DNA of 64,000 bases from Apostichopus japonicus (lineage: Eukaryota > Echinodermata > Holothuroidea > Aspidochirotida > Stichopodidae), in NCBI RefSeq assembly GCF_037975245.1, contig NC_092568.1, positions 24,783,501 to 24,847,500 of the forward strand. Reading direction: 5' to 3'. The notes below the pieces were generated by a model. The model did not search any database. It was given only the letters and a program-made list of their open reading frames with translations, and was not told the DNA's origin. This document shows, piece by piece, positions 46,319 to 61,800 of this stretch. Position 1 is the stretch's first letter, and every line of letters starts with the position of its first letter. The translations under genes were made by a program, and so were the position numbers.

Positions 46319-49300
46319 GATACCCGAGTTGAGACACTCAACTGAGTGTCACTATAAGTTTGAACGTTACGAATGACCAACTCAATGGTTTGCAATGTCT
46401 GCAATGTCTTTGGCACCACGACCTTCAGACTGATAGGTAACAGTTGTTATTCCTGAGGTCAATTCATACTCAATTTTCCATCAATTTCTTGCTTTAAATT
46501 CAGGATAAGTTTGCCCAGGTGGTGCGATTCCTTCCAGTATAACTTTAACATAATCTCTATGAATGATGATGATTTTCCCTTTTGAATGCTCACAGTAATA
46601 CATTAAAAGAAACGTCGTTTGAAATGAGCTTTCAAATTCTTTCTATTCTTTTATATGGGATAACTTTTTTTTTTTTAGCTGAGAGGTTTCTATGTAACAC
46701 TATTTTACGGTCGACTGCGGTTCTCTTCAGCATTGCACATGTGGAGTGATATCATCTACGTCGTCAAACAGTTGTAGTCAACGAAAAGTAAACTTCACTC
46801 CTTCAAACATAGCAACTACAACTAGGATTCATGACTAGGAGAGTGGGTCGTTTGAGGGTGGGGGGGGGGAAGTTGTTAGAACCTTTCATATGAGCTTAAT
46901 AATGGTACTAATCACTCTTCTTGTAGGGTTATATACCTCATAGAGGATGACCTCCCCTCCCATTCCTTCCCCTCCCCTTCCTTCCCCTCCCCCTTCTGTT
47001 CAATATTTTCCACTTCAGAATACAAGGAGACAATGATTACAACGATACATGCATAGTCAAATTACTCATTTTACGTCATGTTATGCATCTCTCCAACCAC
47101 GGCAGAATTTCTTCTTTACAAACAAGTGAAAATTGAAATAATAAAAATATTATTTAGAACATTTGGATTCCAATAGGAAGATCTGTATATGCTGTACATA
47201 AATTTATAATCTTGTTTCAACACACACTGACAGTGACAATTAGTTATTATTCTGGCCACAACTCAGCCCCACCACTCCCCCTTCCCTCTCTTCTTTCACA
47301 AATGCCCCCCCCCCTCAAAGCAGCATTACAATGCTAGCTACTATGTATATCATGTTTTAAGTGAACAAAATTAAGACAAAGGAGAAAACAAATCAAAATT
47401 GTGCTGAACAATACCAATTACAAAAAGTTTGACATTTTTGTGAATATTCTTCCTGTGCGGGTAAAGCCTACATGATCTAGAAACTTGAAAAAAAAACTCC
47501 TCCCCTTCTGAAAACTTCTTTGTTGTGGATGGACTTAAAACAAAGACAAAATTAAATGACGCGAGAAAGGTACAACAAATATGAAGCATGTTTTGAAACA
47601 CAACATTACTGTACGTCTGTACATGGACTGACTCAATCGGTTGAAAAGAATCTGACTCAAAGAATCTGACTTAATCGGTTGAAAAGAAATTGGTTGAAAA
47701 GGTGGAAAAAAGGGACAAAAGAAAGTTGTTAAAGAGAATATGAAAATGAGCCTCATGTTCTGTTGATATTCCAAAACAAACTAAAGCATAAAAGAAGATT
47801 AACAAAATACAAATTGTCACATCAGAAATAGGACAAACAGCAACACAAAAGTATGTACGATGAAGGTTGCAAAATAAACCAGGGAAAGACCAATTTCAAA
47901 TATATCTAATCTCCACTCACCCCCCACCTCCCCTACCCCCACCATCTTTCCTTCTCTTCCTTAATCTCTTCAATCAATGGCTTATCTCATGTTAGCAATT
48001 CAAAACTTTCAAATATCAAATGGAAGGAGAGAAATTAATTCAAATATAAACTCAATTAGTTTAAAGCCTATGAACTATAAAACCTATATATATGCCTCGA
48101 GACAAATGTACCTGCTCACAAATTATTTGAACGATCGAAACATCAGAGGGTGCACATCTTTCACTTATGAACCTATCTATTAAAACGATAATGAGACATC
48201 TTGTAATTCTAAACTACACATGTGAAATATAAGAGTAAATAACATCTCTGGCGATATCAAGTTAAAAGTGACTCACCAAAGGAAGAAAACTATATAAACA
48301 AGTTCAGTTTGTTGTGTCCCCCCAACACTCCCCCCGCCCCCAAAGTTCAAGGCAAGGTATGTACAAAATTGGAAGGTTTCAACCTTTGAACAATCCATGA
48401 ACATGGAACCATGGCACGGCTTACTCAAGTTTATTCTATCAGCGAGGGAATATCTCACCAACAGTTGTGTGCAATGATGACAAAAAGGAAACTGTACATT
48501 GGTCAAAACTAGTCACATGACTGCATGACACAGTGTCAGACAACAGTCTGGGAATCAAATCTAAACATTTGATATTAATTATGATGTCATCATCATTAAA
48601 GCAGTATGCAGCTGCCTCTCAAAAATATGATTAACTTTTAATTAGCTAACTCTAAAACTAATTCAATTTCTTTCCCAATTACCACTTAAAACTGACAATT
48701 TGTTGTGACGACTGGGCAATGTGGAGGAATCACATTGCATAAAAATATTCGATATTCGATATTTCTTGGCATTTGTCGGGTAAAAAACAATCTGTTGAGA
48801 TGCCGTGTTATTTAAAGTCAGTTTGCAATCAAAATACAGAGAAAATCTTAAGAAAATATATCAATCTCAATATATAATTGTGAGGTAAAAAAAAGAAGCT
48901 TTTGCATGAAAAGTCTATAGATGATAAACATTGTCTTAGTAACAAGTATTGTTGTATCAAGTACCATAATATCAAGTATAGTGGTATGATGTAGTCAGTA
49001 GTCCCCCCTAGTATTTTCATCAGTATTGCCAGGAAGACATGCAATGATTTCCTTTGTTCATTTTCCCCCAGTCTGGGAAAGCTATGGAAGATCAGATGTT
49101 CCACAAAAAAAGTACTTTTGAATAACTCATTTCTCAATAGCATGTTACCAGTTTGTGGCAATACTGATGACGGAGTTTAAAAAGTGTCTGACTGCACAGT
49201 CGACAACCAACCACCTTTAATCCTTGGTCATGTTACAAAGGGCCATTGTGTGTGTGTGTGTGTGTGTGTCTGTAATTTAAGGTTAAAGGGTGAGGTTAGA

Positions 49301-49879
49301 TAAATGATGTAATGATATTATAAGGCTCTGAACCAGCACGGGCCAAACTTCCCCATCCTTGACAGTAATTTAGTCGTGTATTAAACACTGGAAGAGCTAT
49401 CGAACAGATTCTTCTTCTCCAAATCAATAAAGTACTGGTTATATGTTGAGTCAGAAAGTTGGAATTACATAGCCACTGGATATAACATGTAATTATTGGT
49501 GGGTGCTGCAATATCGTGACTGACAAATGAGCGGGGAGGATTACACTTATGATAAACAGATAGGTGCTTGTGTAAAGTTAACTACAGACGAGCCATCACG
49601 GGTAGAACAAAAACTTGACACACATGGAAAAATACCACACAATGGCACACAGCAGCTAAAGATGTACAAAAATGAAACAACGACAAATAAAGGCCAACCT
49701 CATATAAAATTCAAAATGCTTTGAAAAAAAAAGAAAGCATTAGATCATCTTCTTCGACATTGCTCAAGAAGGACTGATAAAGTCGTCATCGCTTCAACCG
49801 TAGGGTATATCATGGAAGATTATCACGTTTGGGGTTGTCATGGAAACATCATCAGAAGTGGAAGCTCTGGTGACATCAC
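46319..49879. other. Region downstream of adenylosuccinate synthetase, no gene recognised
   Basis: Pyrimidine-rich patches (46960-47000, 47270-47320, 47920-47950) and a (GT)n at 49249-49268 are seen. It may hold the 3' untranslated region of the minus-strand adenylosuccinate synthetase gene, whose stop is at 49880. TTTATT at 48430-48435 (AATAAA on the minus strand) is one candidate poly(A) signal. Frames here carry no recognisable motif. Confidence 0.4.
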
Positions 49880-52800
49880 TTAGTAGATCTCGATGACAGA
49901 CGCTCGGCTTTTGCCGACACCGACCCATCGAACTGTAAGAGGGAACAAGTTTGATATTAAATATGCAAATGTTGGGTGACAGCTGGTGAGTAAATACTTT
50001 TTTTTGTGATGAACAATGTATTTACAGTAACATTTCTAATAGTGAGAGACCAAAGAGATGTGTGTAAGTCAGAAACAGTCAGAGAAGAAAAGACACTTAG
50101 ATCATAGATTGTCATATATTTGGTGAAACCTGTAGGGTTAGAGTAAAGCAATCTGTTGCTTTTTGTTATACAACTTACAAAAACCTCATCACATTTTCGG
50201 CAAGCCCTACTCGAGGCGTCTGAACAATGAATGTTCTGTTCCAGCACTATGTACCCATCTGTAGTATTTTCACTGTTATTATCTAAACTGCTACTGTATT
50301 ATTTCTATATAGCGCCATCTATTGGAAGTTTTCGTTAATGAGTCACGAGTTAAATCTGCTGTCTCTGTTCTCATTGAAATCTCTATAATCATGTGTGGAG
50401 GAGATACATCCCTATCCTTGGTCCTCAATCGACAGCTGTATTAGTCGTCAACCTTTCACATAGGGACGGTCTGCAGTCCCGACTACACTCATCCATCAGT
50501 GACCCTACAGGTCACACAGTGTACAACATGGGAAGGCTTACATATATCTTGACTACTCTCAAGAAAGAAATGGACACTCACTTGGTACTCCTACAAGTTC
50601 CTCTACTCTCTTGATATATCTTTGTGCGTTTGGCGGTAGATCCTTGAACTTTCTCACTCCTGAAATATCGGACTTCCATCCCGGTAACGTCTCATACTCT
50701 ACTTCAACATCCTTGAGGACTTTTTGACTCGCTGGAAACCGAAAAGACAATGGAAAGGATAATGGAAAAGGACAATGGATAAGGACAATGGATAAGGACA
50801 ATGGAAAAGGACAATAGAAAAGGACAATGGTATAGACTGTTATCAAAAACCGATTGATGCCAGGCAGTATATAAACTGGTTCACAAACTCTACAAATTTT
50901 GTATAAATTATGTAAATAGTGTACAAATTATGTATAAAGGTATGTACAATAATCTTTGATACAGAATAACATACTTTGCCAAGTTTAACTGGCAACTAAC
51001 ATGATTTGGAACAAAGGCCATAATTTCAAGTGTCTTTTTCTGTTGTTTTCTGTTACTGCTTGTAATACAATCAAGTATAGACCAAAACCTGCGACTGCAT
51101 CAATGCTGAAAAACTTCATATCTTAAGAGCTCAAACAATTAAAGTACATAACATACTTTTAGAGGATACTTAAGTTTTTTGTACCACAAGAATTCACCAC
51201 TGTAAAAACTCCTATAGAAAGTTGCTTAATACTGTAGCATATCTACAGATGGCAATGAACTTCCCATAAACATTTAACTTAGCATTAAGTAAATGAGCAC
51301 ATCCCCAACGAATTTGCAATGAGCTTTTAACAAACACACTCGCTGCTAGAGTACCAAAACACTGTAAACCAACAACAATTTTAGTCTATCACTGACAACG
51401 TTTTACCTGGAAATGATTCCAAAGCTTTTCCATCGTGTTTGTATGCAACTCCAATCTTGATCTCCTCAAAGCCATCTAATATATCTAGCTTGGTTACCGC
51501 TAACCTAAACGTTATGAAAATAAACAGAAGAGAGATCTCAATGTAATTCAAATGACATTCAAATCCTCAAAAAGAGTTTGACAAAAAACATACATGTCAA
51601 TGTTCAGAATGTCACACAATGTTACAATAATTTTTCCAGGTAATTTCACAATTTCACCAATAGCAGAATCAAAATCTGTCTTCAGAAATATCTTTTCAAT
51701 CAAGTTTACAAAAGACATACTACTTAAACATGAATTGTCTCAGGGACATCTTACAATCACTGTTGACAACATTCCACAAAGAACAATTACTTTACGTAAT
51801 GTAACAGATTAGGGCTTTGCTCCATGTGAAAAAATCTGAATTTGCCAATGAATATATATCATAAATTATGACTTTGGAAAAAGGGGGGGGCAGTAACTTA
51901 ATTATCTCAGGGGCCCGATCTGGCTCGCAAATTCCCCTGACCACAAACAACAATCAAGTCACATACAGTGAACAAGAGACATTGCAAAGATTGATACACA
52001 CTTTGGCATGTTACAGAACTGTTCAGCAATCTGACGACCAATGATACATGAGGGAAGCAAAGCCAACACTATACCTATTATACTTTATTTTGTTTTTTCA
52101 ATATTACACATCTTTTCAAGATCTGTTTCATTCATCACATCTGTGTTCTACACATTCCATTCAGTTTCAAGGTACAAGAGGAAACAAGCCTTAAAGAATT
52201 CAGCTAGATTCTATGTAATATTACATATTCTTTGTCTTCTTTTTACTACTTACCAATAATCTGTGATCTTAAAACCTAAGCAAAAATTAAAATGTATTCA
52301 GTAAACATGCTACACTTATGCACTTTGTAAGGACGTCTGAAATAACTCTCTCTCACTTACGCTGTGAAACCGTTGATCATTTGTGTGTACTTCAACAGGA
52401 CGACATCTAACCAGCCACATCTTCGTTTCCTCTTTGTTGTTACTCCAAACTCTTGACCTTTGACCTGCAGTGTTTCACCAGTTCCCTATAAAGGCAGGAA
52501 ATAAATTAACATGTCACACTTTGTTCTACTATGATATCTCTGCTAGTGGGTCTTGACACAACCAAATTACTGACATCATTCCATTTAACCCAGGCTGTTA
52601 ATAAATGATCAACACCTTTTACATATGTAGTATTAACTGGTGTTATGCATAAAAGTACAGATTCTCTAAGCCACATCTGAAGACGCCAAACCTGGTGGAA
52701 GCAGATCAAATTTGTCCTTGTAGCAATTCCATTTTTGTCTTACTTATTTTTTGTTATCTCCATTTTTCTTTTGATCTTTCCTTCCTTTTAATTATCAATT

Positions 52801-55800
52801 ATCAATGGATCAATGGATCGCCAAATTTCATGGTCTCGACACTTCACACAGAGATCAAAGCGCAGAATAATGCAATATCTGTAACTGCGTCCTAACAGGA
52901 AGTAAATGAAACGAAACTAATTCTACTTCATGGTCAGATCACTTATTGCCTATTTTTATAAAAACTGCATAATAATGACGTCAAACCGCATACCATAATT
53001 TCAAACTTGTGGAAAAACATTGGAAAACCTGTTTTAATTACAATTCAAAAAGAATGCGGGCAGCCTTTGATGTAATTATATATGTTCAGGAAGCAGAAAT
53101 ACCTGTAGTTCATACAAAAAAAAATAAAAAAATAAAAAAACAGAGTGTTTGATTCGATTGAAGCTTTAGTCAGAAGCCCTGGTAGCTAGTCAGGATTCAC
53201 ATTTTTTAAGCTGTATTTAAAAAAGAGCTTCCATTTGCAGTAGTGAAGAACTGATGTTGATTAATGAGGATATCCAGCGAAACAGCTGATCGGTGTAGAG
53301 CTACAAATCTTGAAAGCATTTATGCTTCTTCAATTTCCAAAACAACTTCCCTTTTAAATCAATCAAAAAATTGAACTATCATCCTTCTTAAGAGTGGCAC
53401 TTAGCATTTAAGTCTATAGCTAGAACATCTTCCTGACATGAAGAAATTCAGTGAATTTATTTTTGATGACCAAATATACTTCATATTCCTTTCCTGGATT
53501 TCCCTTTCAATGAATTAGGATACACCAAAGATTCATAAATCCCTATGACACCCACCAACCCACCCTTCCTCTTTCTTGTAGGATATTCTATCTATGTCCC
53601 ATAGCTTGAGTGTTGTTGGGGCGACATGATGACACGACACAAGCTTTCTACAATTCACGATTGTCAGCTGTTCTTATGAGCTGGTTGAAGTCCATCCCAG
53701 TCCAGGTTTTTGTTTACAATCCAGGTTTTAACCGGCCTGCCTCTCCTTCGTACCCAATCTGTCCCTCCTTGCAATATAGTGTTTGTCCGACTGTTCTTCT
53801 GTCTAATTACATGACCAAACCACTGAAGTTTCCTTTCTTTTCACCATTGAAAGGAGGGGTTCCTGTTCCCCTATGAACTCTCCATAAACATTACTCACAA
53901 AACACTACTCACAGAACATTACTCACATTCAATTGCTCTGTTGGAAAGGCACCATCTCCCACTCTGGTGGTGTAAGCCTTGACGACACCATAGACATCGC
54001 CAATCTTGTGAGGGGGGATACCAAGACCTGTACAGACCCCTCCTATAGAGCAGTTGGATGATGTCACATAAGGGTAAGTACCTGTCAAGGATAAAAAATA
54101 GCAGTGATAAAAATTAGAATCTAATTCTAAATAAATATACGGTTGCTATGAGAACAAGCAGTTGTAGCTATCATCTGCTGTTTCTGCAATGCCTTAAACC
54201 GATTCCAAGTGTCAGGGTTTGTAACATTCTAGAATCATGCATGCAAAAAGGAGGCATGAAACATAGCTGATAGTATCAAATCATGCTTGTATCTTGTGGC
54301 AATGATAAACATCCCTAAAAAAAAAGAAGCTTTTTGTGTGATATCAACATGATAGACATAGGAGTTTTATTCAACACTACAGGGCTGGAAAGATTTCCAA
54401 AGACTGGAGTGTCTTTCATCGAGATTGTAGCAAATAAGACATTTGAAATGATAGACACAGGAAAGTTGTCTGCCAAATAATTGAAATGCTTATAGATATC
54501 ATCCATTCATTGTTAAAGAATCTGCTGAAATCGAATCGGGATCTAGAATTTGAAGGTGCCTATCGACATATTAAGGACACCCATTCTTATCTCAAGCTAT
54601 CAAACTCAAGAGTTTATGTTTCTCTAGTCAAAAGAGATGTTTTTCTGTACTTTACAAAATTTTTAAAATACTAGAGATAACTGACCGCAGAAAAAGGAAA
54701 CTGTCTTTTACAATGTATGTAGCAATCGAGACATGCAGCTTGTAATATATAATTAATTAATTAATCCATATAATTAATTAATTAATTAATCCATAATGTG
54801 CAAGCCAAACCCTTGGTAAAATATTTCTATTGAATCACATCCATCAAACCATCATTGTAATGGCCAAAGAAGACAAACAGGGACAAAAAAAATCAATTTC
54901 AATTTTGCTGTTGATATTCTGATTAATTATTCACATATATTAATCCTACCTGCAGACTAAATGGAACTACATATTAACCAAAAAGGACATGTGAACCACA
55001 TTTATCACCACAATAAAATGTAAATCACTCTTTTCATATGAAGACAAAAGAGAGTATATATATATAGGATGTTTTATTAACTAGGCGTGTACAGTGAATG
55101 ACAACAGGCTTACCACACGATGGGAGGTTATTGAAACTTTCAAATAGATTGTTTGCAGATCCTCAAAGTAAACTAGCAAACGGAAACCAATCCTGTGTTA
55201 TCCTCTGATACGAGGCACGAATGGTAAACATCACAAAGCAAATCTTGACTTAGTTGTGTATTTTTTTAGCTGAGCAAATCAAGTAATCTGATAGTTTATC
55301 TACAACAACATGTACTATAGTGTTGCAACATTTCAAGACAAGCAATGTGAAAAACTAGTCTTGAATATGAAGGCAATGTTATTTAATACTAACTTCTAAA
55401 CAACATAAAAGAGTCCTAAGAATGGCTGATGGGATATTTATAATTGCATGTTTATGCAGTGTTGAATTTGAGGCTGAATACAACAAACCTCATCATATTT
55501 ACAAGAGTTGCTAATGGGGGGGGAGAGGTTTGAAACATTTAATGGATACTAAAGAATTTTACCTCTGGTAGCATTATGAAATCATACATTTTACAAAAGT
55601 GTATACCCATTAGGTTTTTCATAGAGATATTTTGGAGTCACCTAATGGTAACAAAGGGTTCAGATGGGGAGTGGGGGGGGTGGTGGTAGGGGTAGATAAA
55701 ATTAGTATTGTACAATGGCTAATTTTACATCTGTTGTAATGTTAGCCATCTTGTGGTACAACTTACCAAAATCAATGTCTAACATGGTTGCATTAGCTCC

Positions 55801-58800
55801 CTCCACAAGTACTTTCTTGTCTGTGTTCAGTAGAACATTGTTCACATAATGAATAGTGTCGCAGATCATAGGCCGAATCTCCTCCGCATATTTCTGGAGA
55901 GAAAGAAAATGGACAAAGAAAAGATTACTTATATTGAAATGGACATTTTTTCCAGACAAGAAATTTTGAGTAGGAGAGTAGGAATTACAACAGAGCAAGT
56001 TTCAGCCAGACAGATACCAATAAAATACACATCTTAACCTTTGACATGACATATTCAGATTCATCACTGTTTTGTCCATGCCTTTTAAGTATTTCTTTTA
56101 CCCAGAAAATGTTCTAATATTAGAACAAAAACAATAGTATATGAAATGAACATGCTCTTTCCATGTTCCAAAAGTTTGTTAAGGTCACTCACTGTCTGCA
56201 AGAATGATAGCTGTGACTACGTGTCTGAAATGTTTTGGTTGTACTTGAGAGAGGTGAGGAGAGGAGGGTGTGGTGGTGGTAACGGGGGGGGGGGGGGAGG
56301 GTTTGCAATCCTAAAGCATGTGGGTTTTATCACCGGATGCATGTTGCCGTAGAGTTTTCTCTGATTTATACCACATATGAACGACTTTGAAGAGCTGTTG
56401 AACATTTCTTCAAAACTCCATAAATTAGCACAAGATGTTTGACAGATTAGAGCCATCTTTTTCATCACCCTGTCGGTCTATTCCTGAACCCAGCAGTTTT
56501 GTCAACATCCTACCAGGACTTCCCACGCACAACTGCCAAGGAAAACACCATAGGGTGATAACTCATGTCGGCTATTATACAGCAAGATGGCACAAGGAAT
56601 CCATTGATGTTTCCATATGTGAGACATCCAAGTTCAGTTCACAAAACTTACATCAGTTTGAGAGCTAAACTGAAGTTGTAAGCTCAAGTAGTGCTTTTTA
56701 TTACAGTTCCACCAGAGATAGCAGATTGCAGAAACCCATAATCTCTGTTGTAAATGTTGTTGCATTTGGAAATCTAAACATTTGCTCCCAAGATTTTAAA
56801 CATTAATTGGAACGATGCCATCAATGATCAATAATCGTGATTCGATCGTCTTCGATATAAAAGTTGTTGGCAAAAAATTTGCTTTTATTAATATCTGTTC
56901 CATTTTGTAATGCTGTGTGATTTATATTATTTTTTCAAGGATAATGCTTCACCTCATTACATTTCCCATCAAATCACTTAGACAGAGATATCAGCAGCAC
57001 TTAATACTTCACCTTATACATCTCCAGCTGTTGTTCAACGTCCACTTCTAAGGAGGGAAATGTCCTCTGAAGTACATGCACTAAAGATCGAAATCTGGAG
57101 AGGAAATCAGATAGTTTACATCTTACTGACTTCTCTACAAACCAAAATCCGTATCCTTTCATAAAGCACTTGCCTGCTATATCATTCAATCAGCTTTCCT
57201 ATATCTTTAACCAAAATAAGGTGAAAGTTTGACAATTTTTCATACATTAGTATTACCCTACACTAGTTTTTTTAATATGAAAAGTAATTTGGCAAAACAA
57301 TTTCCAAATTAGCTTTAATGCTGTGCCATTCACATCTTGAAGCTTCATTTGTAGTGTGTGTTCTACACCCTGCTGACTAAGTCATGTAACATTTTCCCAC
57401 TTTTTGTTTGTAGATTGTAGTATCTTCATACTAAATATTTCAATGACAAAGTCAGTTTAGATTTCTAACACAGTCTGTTTAGAACAAAACATGGTGGCAC
57501 ATCAAGTATAACAATCTGGGTATAAAACATGTGGAAGGTATCATCAAAATACTCTGAACTGAATATAAGCTCCAACAGCAGAGACAACACGATGGGTGGC
57601 TTTCATGAAAACAGATAAATCATTTCAACCAGAATGAAAACATTTCATGGTTCCTTGCTGCTGTTCATTAGTTCCATTCATAGGGAAATTTCTAACAAAG
57701 CCCTAATACAACAACAGTAATTTATGCTCACAAACTTTTGTTGCCAAAGTAATGCTAAGCCCTGATATCAATTGCAACACACATCAGTGTGTGAAGACTA
57801 TCTACCATTATCATCATACCAAGTTTGACGAAATTCCCATTAGTAATAGTAGCCAAGTAATTGCAATTTGGAGTATTTCACGTTTGACCCCATGACCTCA
57901 TTAATATTCATGATATGAGCACCAAAATCAACAGGGTTAATCTACTTACTATTGGCCACCCACTCACCAAGTATGGTAATGATTGGTCATTCCCTTGTTG
58001 AGTTATTGTGCATACAAACTTTTCATAACGAAATAATGCTAGGCCCCCCCCCCCCCCCCTTATAAACATGCATGATATCAATTGCAACACACATCAGTGT
58101 GTGGAGACTATCTACCAATATCATCATACCAAGTTTGACGAAATTCCAATAAATAGTAGCCAAGTTATTGCAACTTGGGAGTTTTTCACGTTTGACCCGT
58201 GACCTCATTAATATTTTTTAACTTTGACCTCGTATAACTTCGCACACGAAGGTCACACGGGGGTCAACCTATTGACATTTATGATCAGAAGGTACCTTTG
58301 ACATTTTTGGTGACCTCGGATCACATGACCATTAAGTTTGAAAATATTCCCCTATACCATTTGCAACTTGTCCCAAAATATCAACCGTGTCACACCTTGG
58401 AACTGAGAGTTATTGCATTAAATGTCTGAAAATTAACTTTGACCTCGTATAACTCCGCACACGAAGGTCACACGGGGGTCAACCCATTGACATTTATGAT
58501 CAGAAGGTACCTTTGACATCTGAAAATAGCATCGAAACTGTAAAAATCCCCAAAACATGAAAAGGTCACCAGAGGTCAAATTGAGGTCAAGGGTCACCCA
58601 GATGCGGGTCGACAATTGGATTAAATTGAAGCAACTCCCAACCCTAACGGACAATTCGTTCTCAAGTTATCGCAAAAATACTAGTTTTTTATCATTAATT
58701 GACCTTTGGTGACCTCGGATCACATGACCGTTAAGTTTGAGAATATTCCCCTATACCATTTGCAACTTGTCCCAAAATATCAACCGTGTCACACCTTGGA

Positions 58801-61800
58801 ACTGAGAGTTATTGCATTAAATGTCTGAAAATTAACTTTGACCTCGTATAACTCCGCACACGAAGGTCACACGGGGGTCAACCCATTGACATTTATGATC
58901 AGAAGGTACCTTTGACATCTGAAAATAGCATCGAAACTGTAAAAATCCCCAAAACATGAAAAGGTCACCAGAGGTCAAATTGAGGTCAAGGGTCACCCAG
59001 ATGCGGGTCGACAATTGGATTAAATTGAAGCAACTCCCAACCCTAACGGACAATTCGTTCTCAAGTTATCGCAAAAATACTAGTTTTTTATCATTAATTG
59101 ACCTTTGGTGACCTCGGATCACATGACCGTTAAATTTGAAAATATTCCCCTATACCATTTGCAACTTGTCCCTAAATATCAACCGTGTCACACCTTGGAA
59201 CTGGGAATTATTGCACTAAATGTCTGAAAATTTACTTTGACCTCATATAACTTCACACACAAAGGTCACCTGGGGTAAACCTATTGACATTTTTGATTGT
59301 TGAGACGTGAATATAGCATCAAAACTGTAAGAATTCAAACATTTTTTTCTTTGCCCATTTTCTCACCGAAAATACTAGTTTTTTAACATTAATTGACCTT
59401 TGATGACCTCGGATCACATGACCGTTAAGTTTGAAAATATTCCTCTATACCATTTGCAACTTGTCCCAAAATATCAACCTTGTTACACCTTGGCCCTGGG
59501 AGTTATTGCATTAAATGTCTGAAAATTAACTTTGACCTTGTATAACTTTACAAACAAAGGTCACCCCGGTGTCAACCCATTGACATTTTTGATCGGAAGG
59601 TACCTTTGATATCCAAATCTAGCATCAAAACCAAACATTTTCTTTTTCGCCCGTTTTCTCCCAAACTAAGCACATTTTTTCTAATGTGACCTTTGACCTT
59701 TTGACCTTGGTTTCAAATGTAGTTTGATCTGCTGATTCCAAAAATCAACACGATAAGTCTGTACAGCCATCCTAACTCTGACCGAAAACTTTGACCCCAT
59801 ATAAGTTCGCACACAAAGGTCACACGGGGGTCAACCTATCGATATTTATGATCGGAAGGTACCTTTGACATCTGAAAATAGCATCGAAACTGTAAAAATC
59901 CCCAAAACATGAAAAGGTCACGAGAGGTCAAATTGAGGTCAAGGGTCACCCAGATGTGGGTCGACAATTGGATTATACTGAAGCAACTCCCAACCCTAAC
60001 GGACAATTCGTTCTCAAGTTATCGCAAAAATACTAGTTTTTTAACATTAATTGACCTTTGGTGACCTCAGATCACATGACCGTTAAGTTTCAAAATATTG
60101 CCCTAACCAGTTCACAACTTGTCCCAAAATATCAACCTTGTCGCACATTGGCACTGGGAGTTATTGCAGTTTTAGTATTTTGGGTTTTTGGACCATAACT
60201 GACCTTTGGTGACCTTTGTGGGCACCAAAAACAATAGGGTTCATCTACTCACTATGGGCCACCCACCCACCAAGTTTGATCATGATCAGTCAATCCCTTG
60301 TTGAGTTATCGTGCATACAAGCTTAAGCGTCACACACACACACACACACATACACACACACACACACACACACGCCAACCTGAATACATAGGTTCCTTTG
60401 CTTTCAGCAAGGAACCAAAAACATTAAAAGATTATGGCATAACCAATCAAGAGATGTTTGCAGACGGATACGCTACGGTCAGAAGGTAATTCTCATGTTA
60501 AATGAAAAACAATTTCAAATCACTTTTAATACCTATTTGAAAAATGCTCAAAGTCTCCCATCAAGTCACAGACGCGTATTCCAGATCTGCTGGCTTTGGA
60601 GGAATACGTTGGGCCGATTCCTTTCTTTGTGGTGCCAATGCTAAAAAAAATGACGAGATAACAAAGAAGTTGTGCAAACACTTAGTCTCCGAAAGCAGGC
60701 CCATCTCTTTCCTATCATATTTGATGTTTAATACGTAATGTGGCTCGACTGTTACTTTTCCCGCTACTTTTAAACTTGTGTGGAATGTGAATCAATGCTT
60801 CGGAAATCTTATGTTTCATGACTTGGTGTGGTAGACACAAATGAGCTACAGTACTGTAGGCTATATTAATCTCCATCAAGCTTAATATTAGGTTACATAT
60901 GATGATTTTGGATAGAACTATAATTATCTTTTGTTTGACGGTTCTTATAGCTGCTGCCATGGAAACAGTTTACATGGGAAAATTAAAGCACAACCTTAAG
61001 GCCTACTAATCTGCAGTACTTACCATTGTCATATAATACATAATATAGTACAAAACTTATCTTTTTGATTTTTTTTAGTGAGTATCCATGAATTTGGCAA
61101 ACATGTGTGAATATGTTTTCAGAAGATTTGCTCAAATGTCAAAGCCATTATCAGTTTCAATAGTTAGTTCTGAGCATCTACCGTTGTCAGGAGAATTATT
61201 TGAACAAACATCCATCTCCCTTCTACAGGGATGTACAGAGTCATGGGGCAACCATACAGGAGAACACTCTAGAATATTTCACGTTTTGCTTAAACTTCAA
61301 TACCATGATCACGTTCATGAGTTAGAAAGTCACGTGAAGCACTTTAATTGGATGAAACCTTACCCGTCTTGAACAGTGGTACAATTTTTAAATGATGCAT
61401 AACAGTAATGAAGCAACCATACAGCTGAGATAATCCTTACCAATTCTTTCCTTTTTCCATTTCTTGAAGCCCATCCACTGCTTGATGCATGTCGAAAACT
61501 AAGCAAAACAAAAGGGGAAAACCAATAAATGACCTTTATGTTTCTTTGCTTTATCTCACATATTTTCGGCAATGGCAAATAAGCGAAAATATTTTCCATC
61601 TGGAACTTTTGAAACACTGAAATGAGATATAACTAAACTTTACATTGTGGAACTTTACTATTCGCTTACTTCCTGGTGACTGCCAAATAACATGCGAATC
61701 CTAAAAGTAGTACTTGAAGAAGAGTTTGAGTTAATGTACACTTGTCAATTCAAATTCCTCCAACCAGTTTTCAACTTAACATCAATTCTGACTGAATAAT

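Noticed and set aside
58433-58654. 73-codon minus-strand frame repeated exactly at 58832-59053
   Set aside because: It is a by-product of the 399-bp tandem unit in an intron; divergent units break the frame.
60298-60489. 63-codon frame with a His/Thr repeat
   Set aside because: It is the (CA)n microsatellite read in frame plus intron sequence next to an adenylosuccinate synthetase exon.
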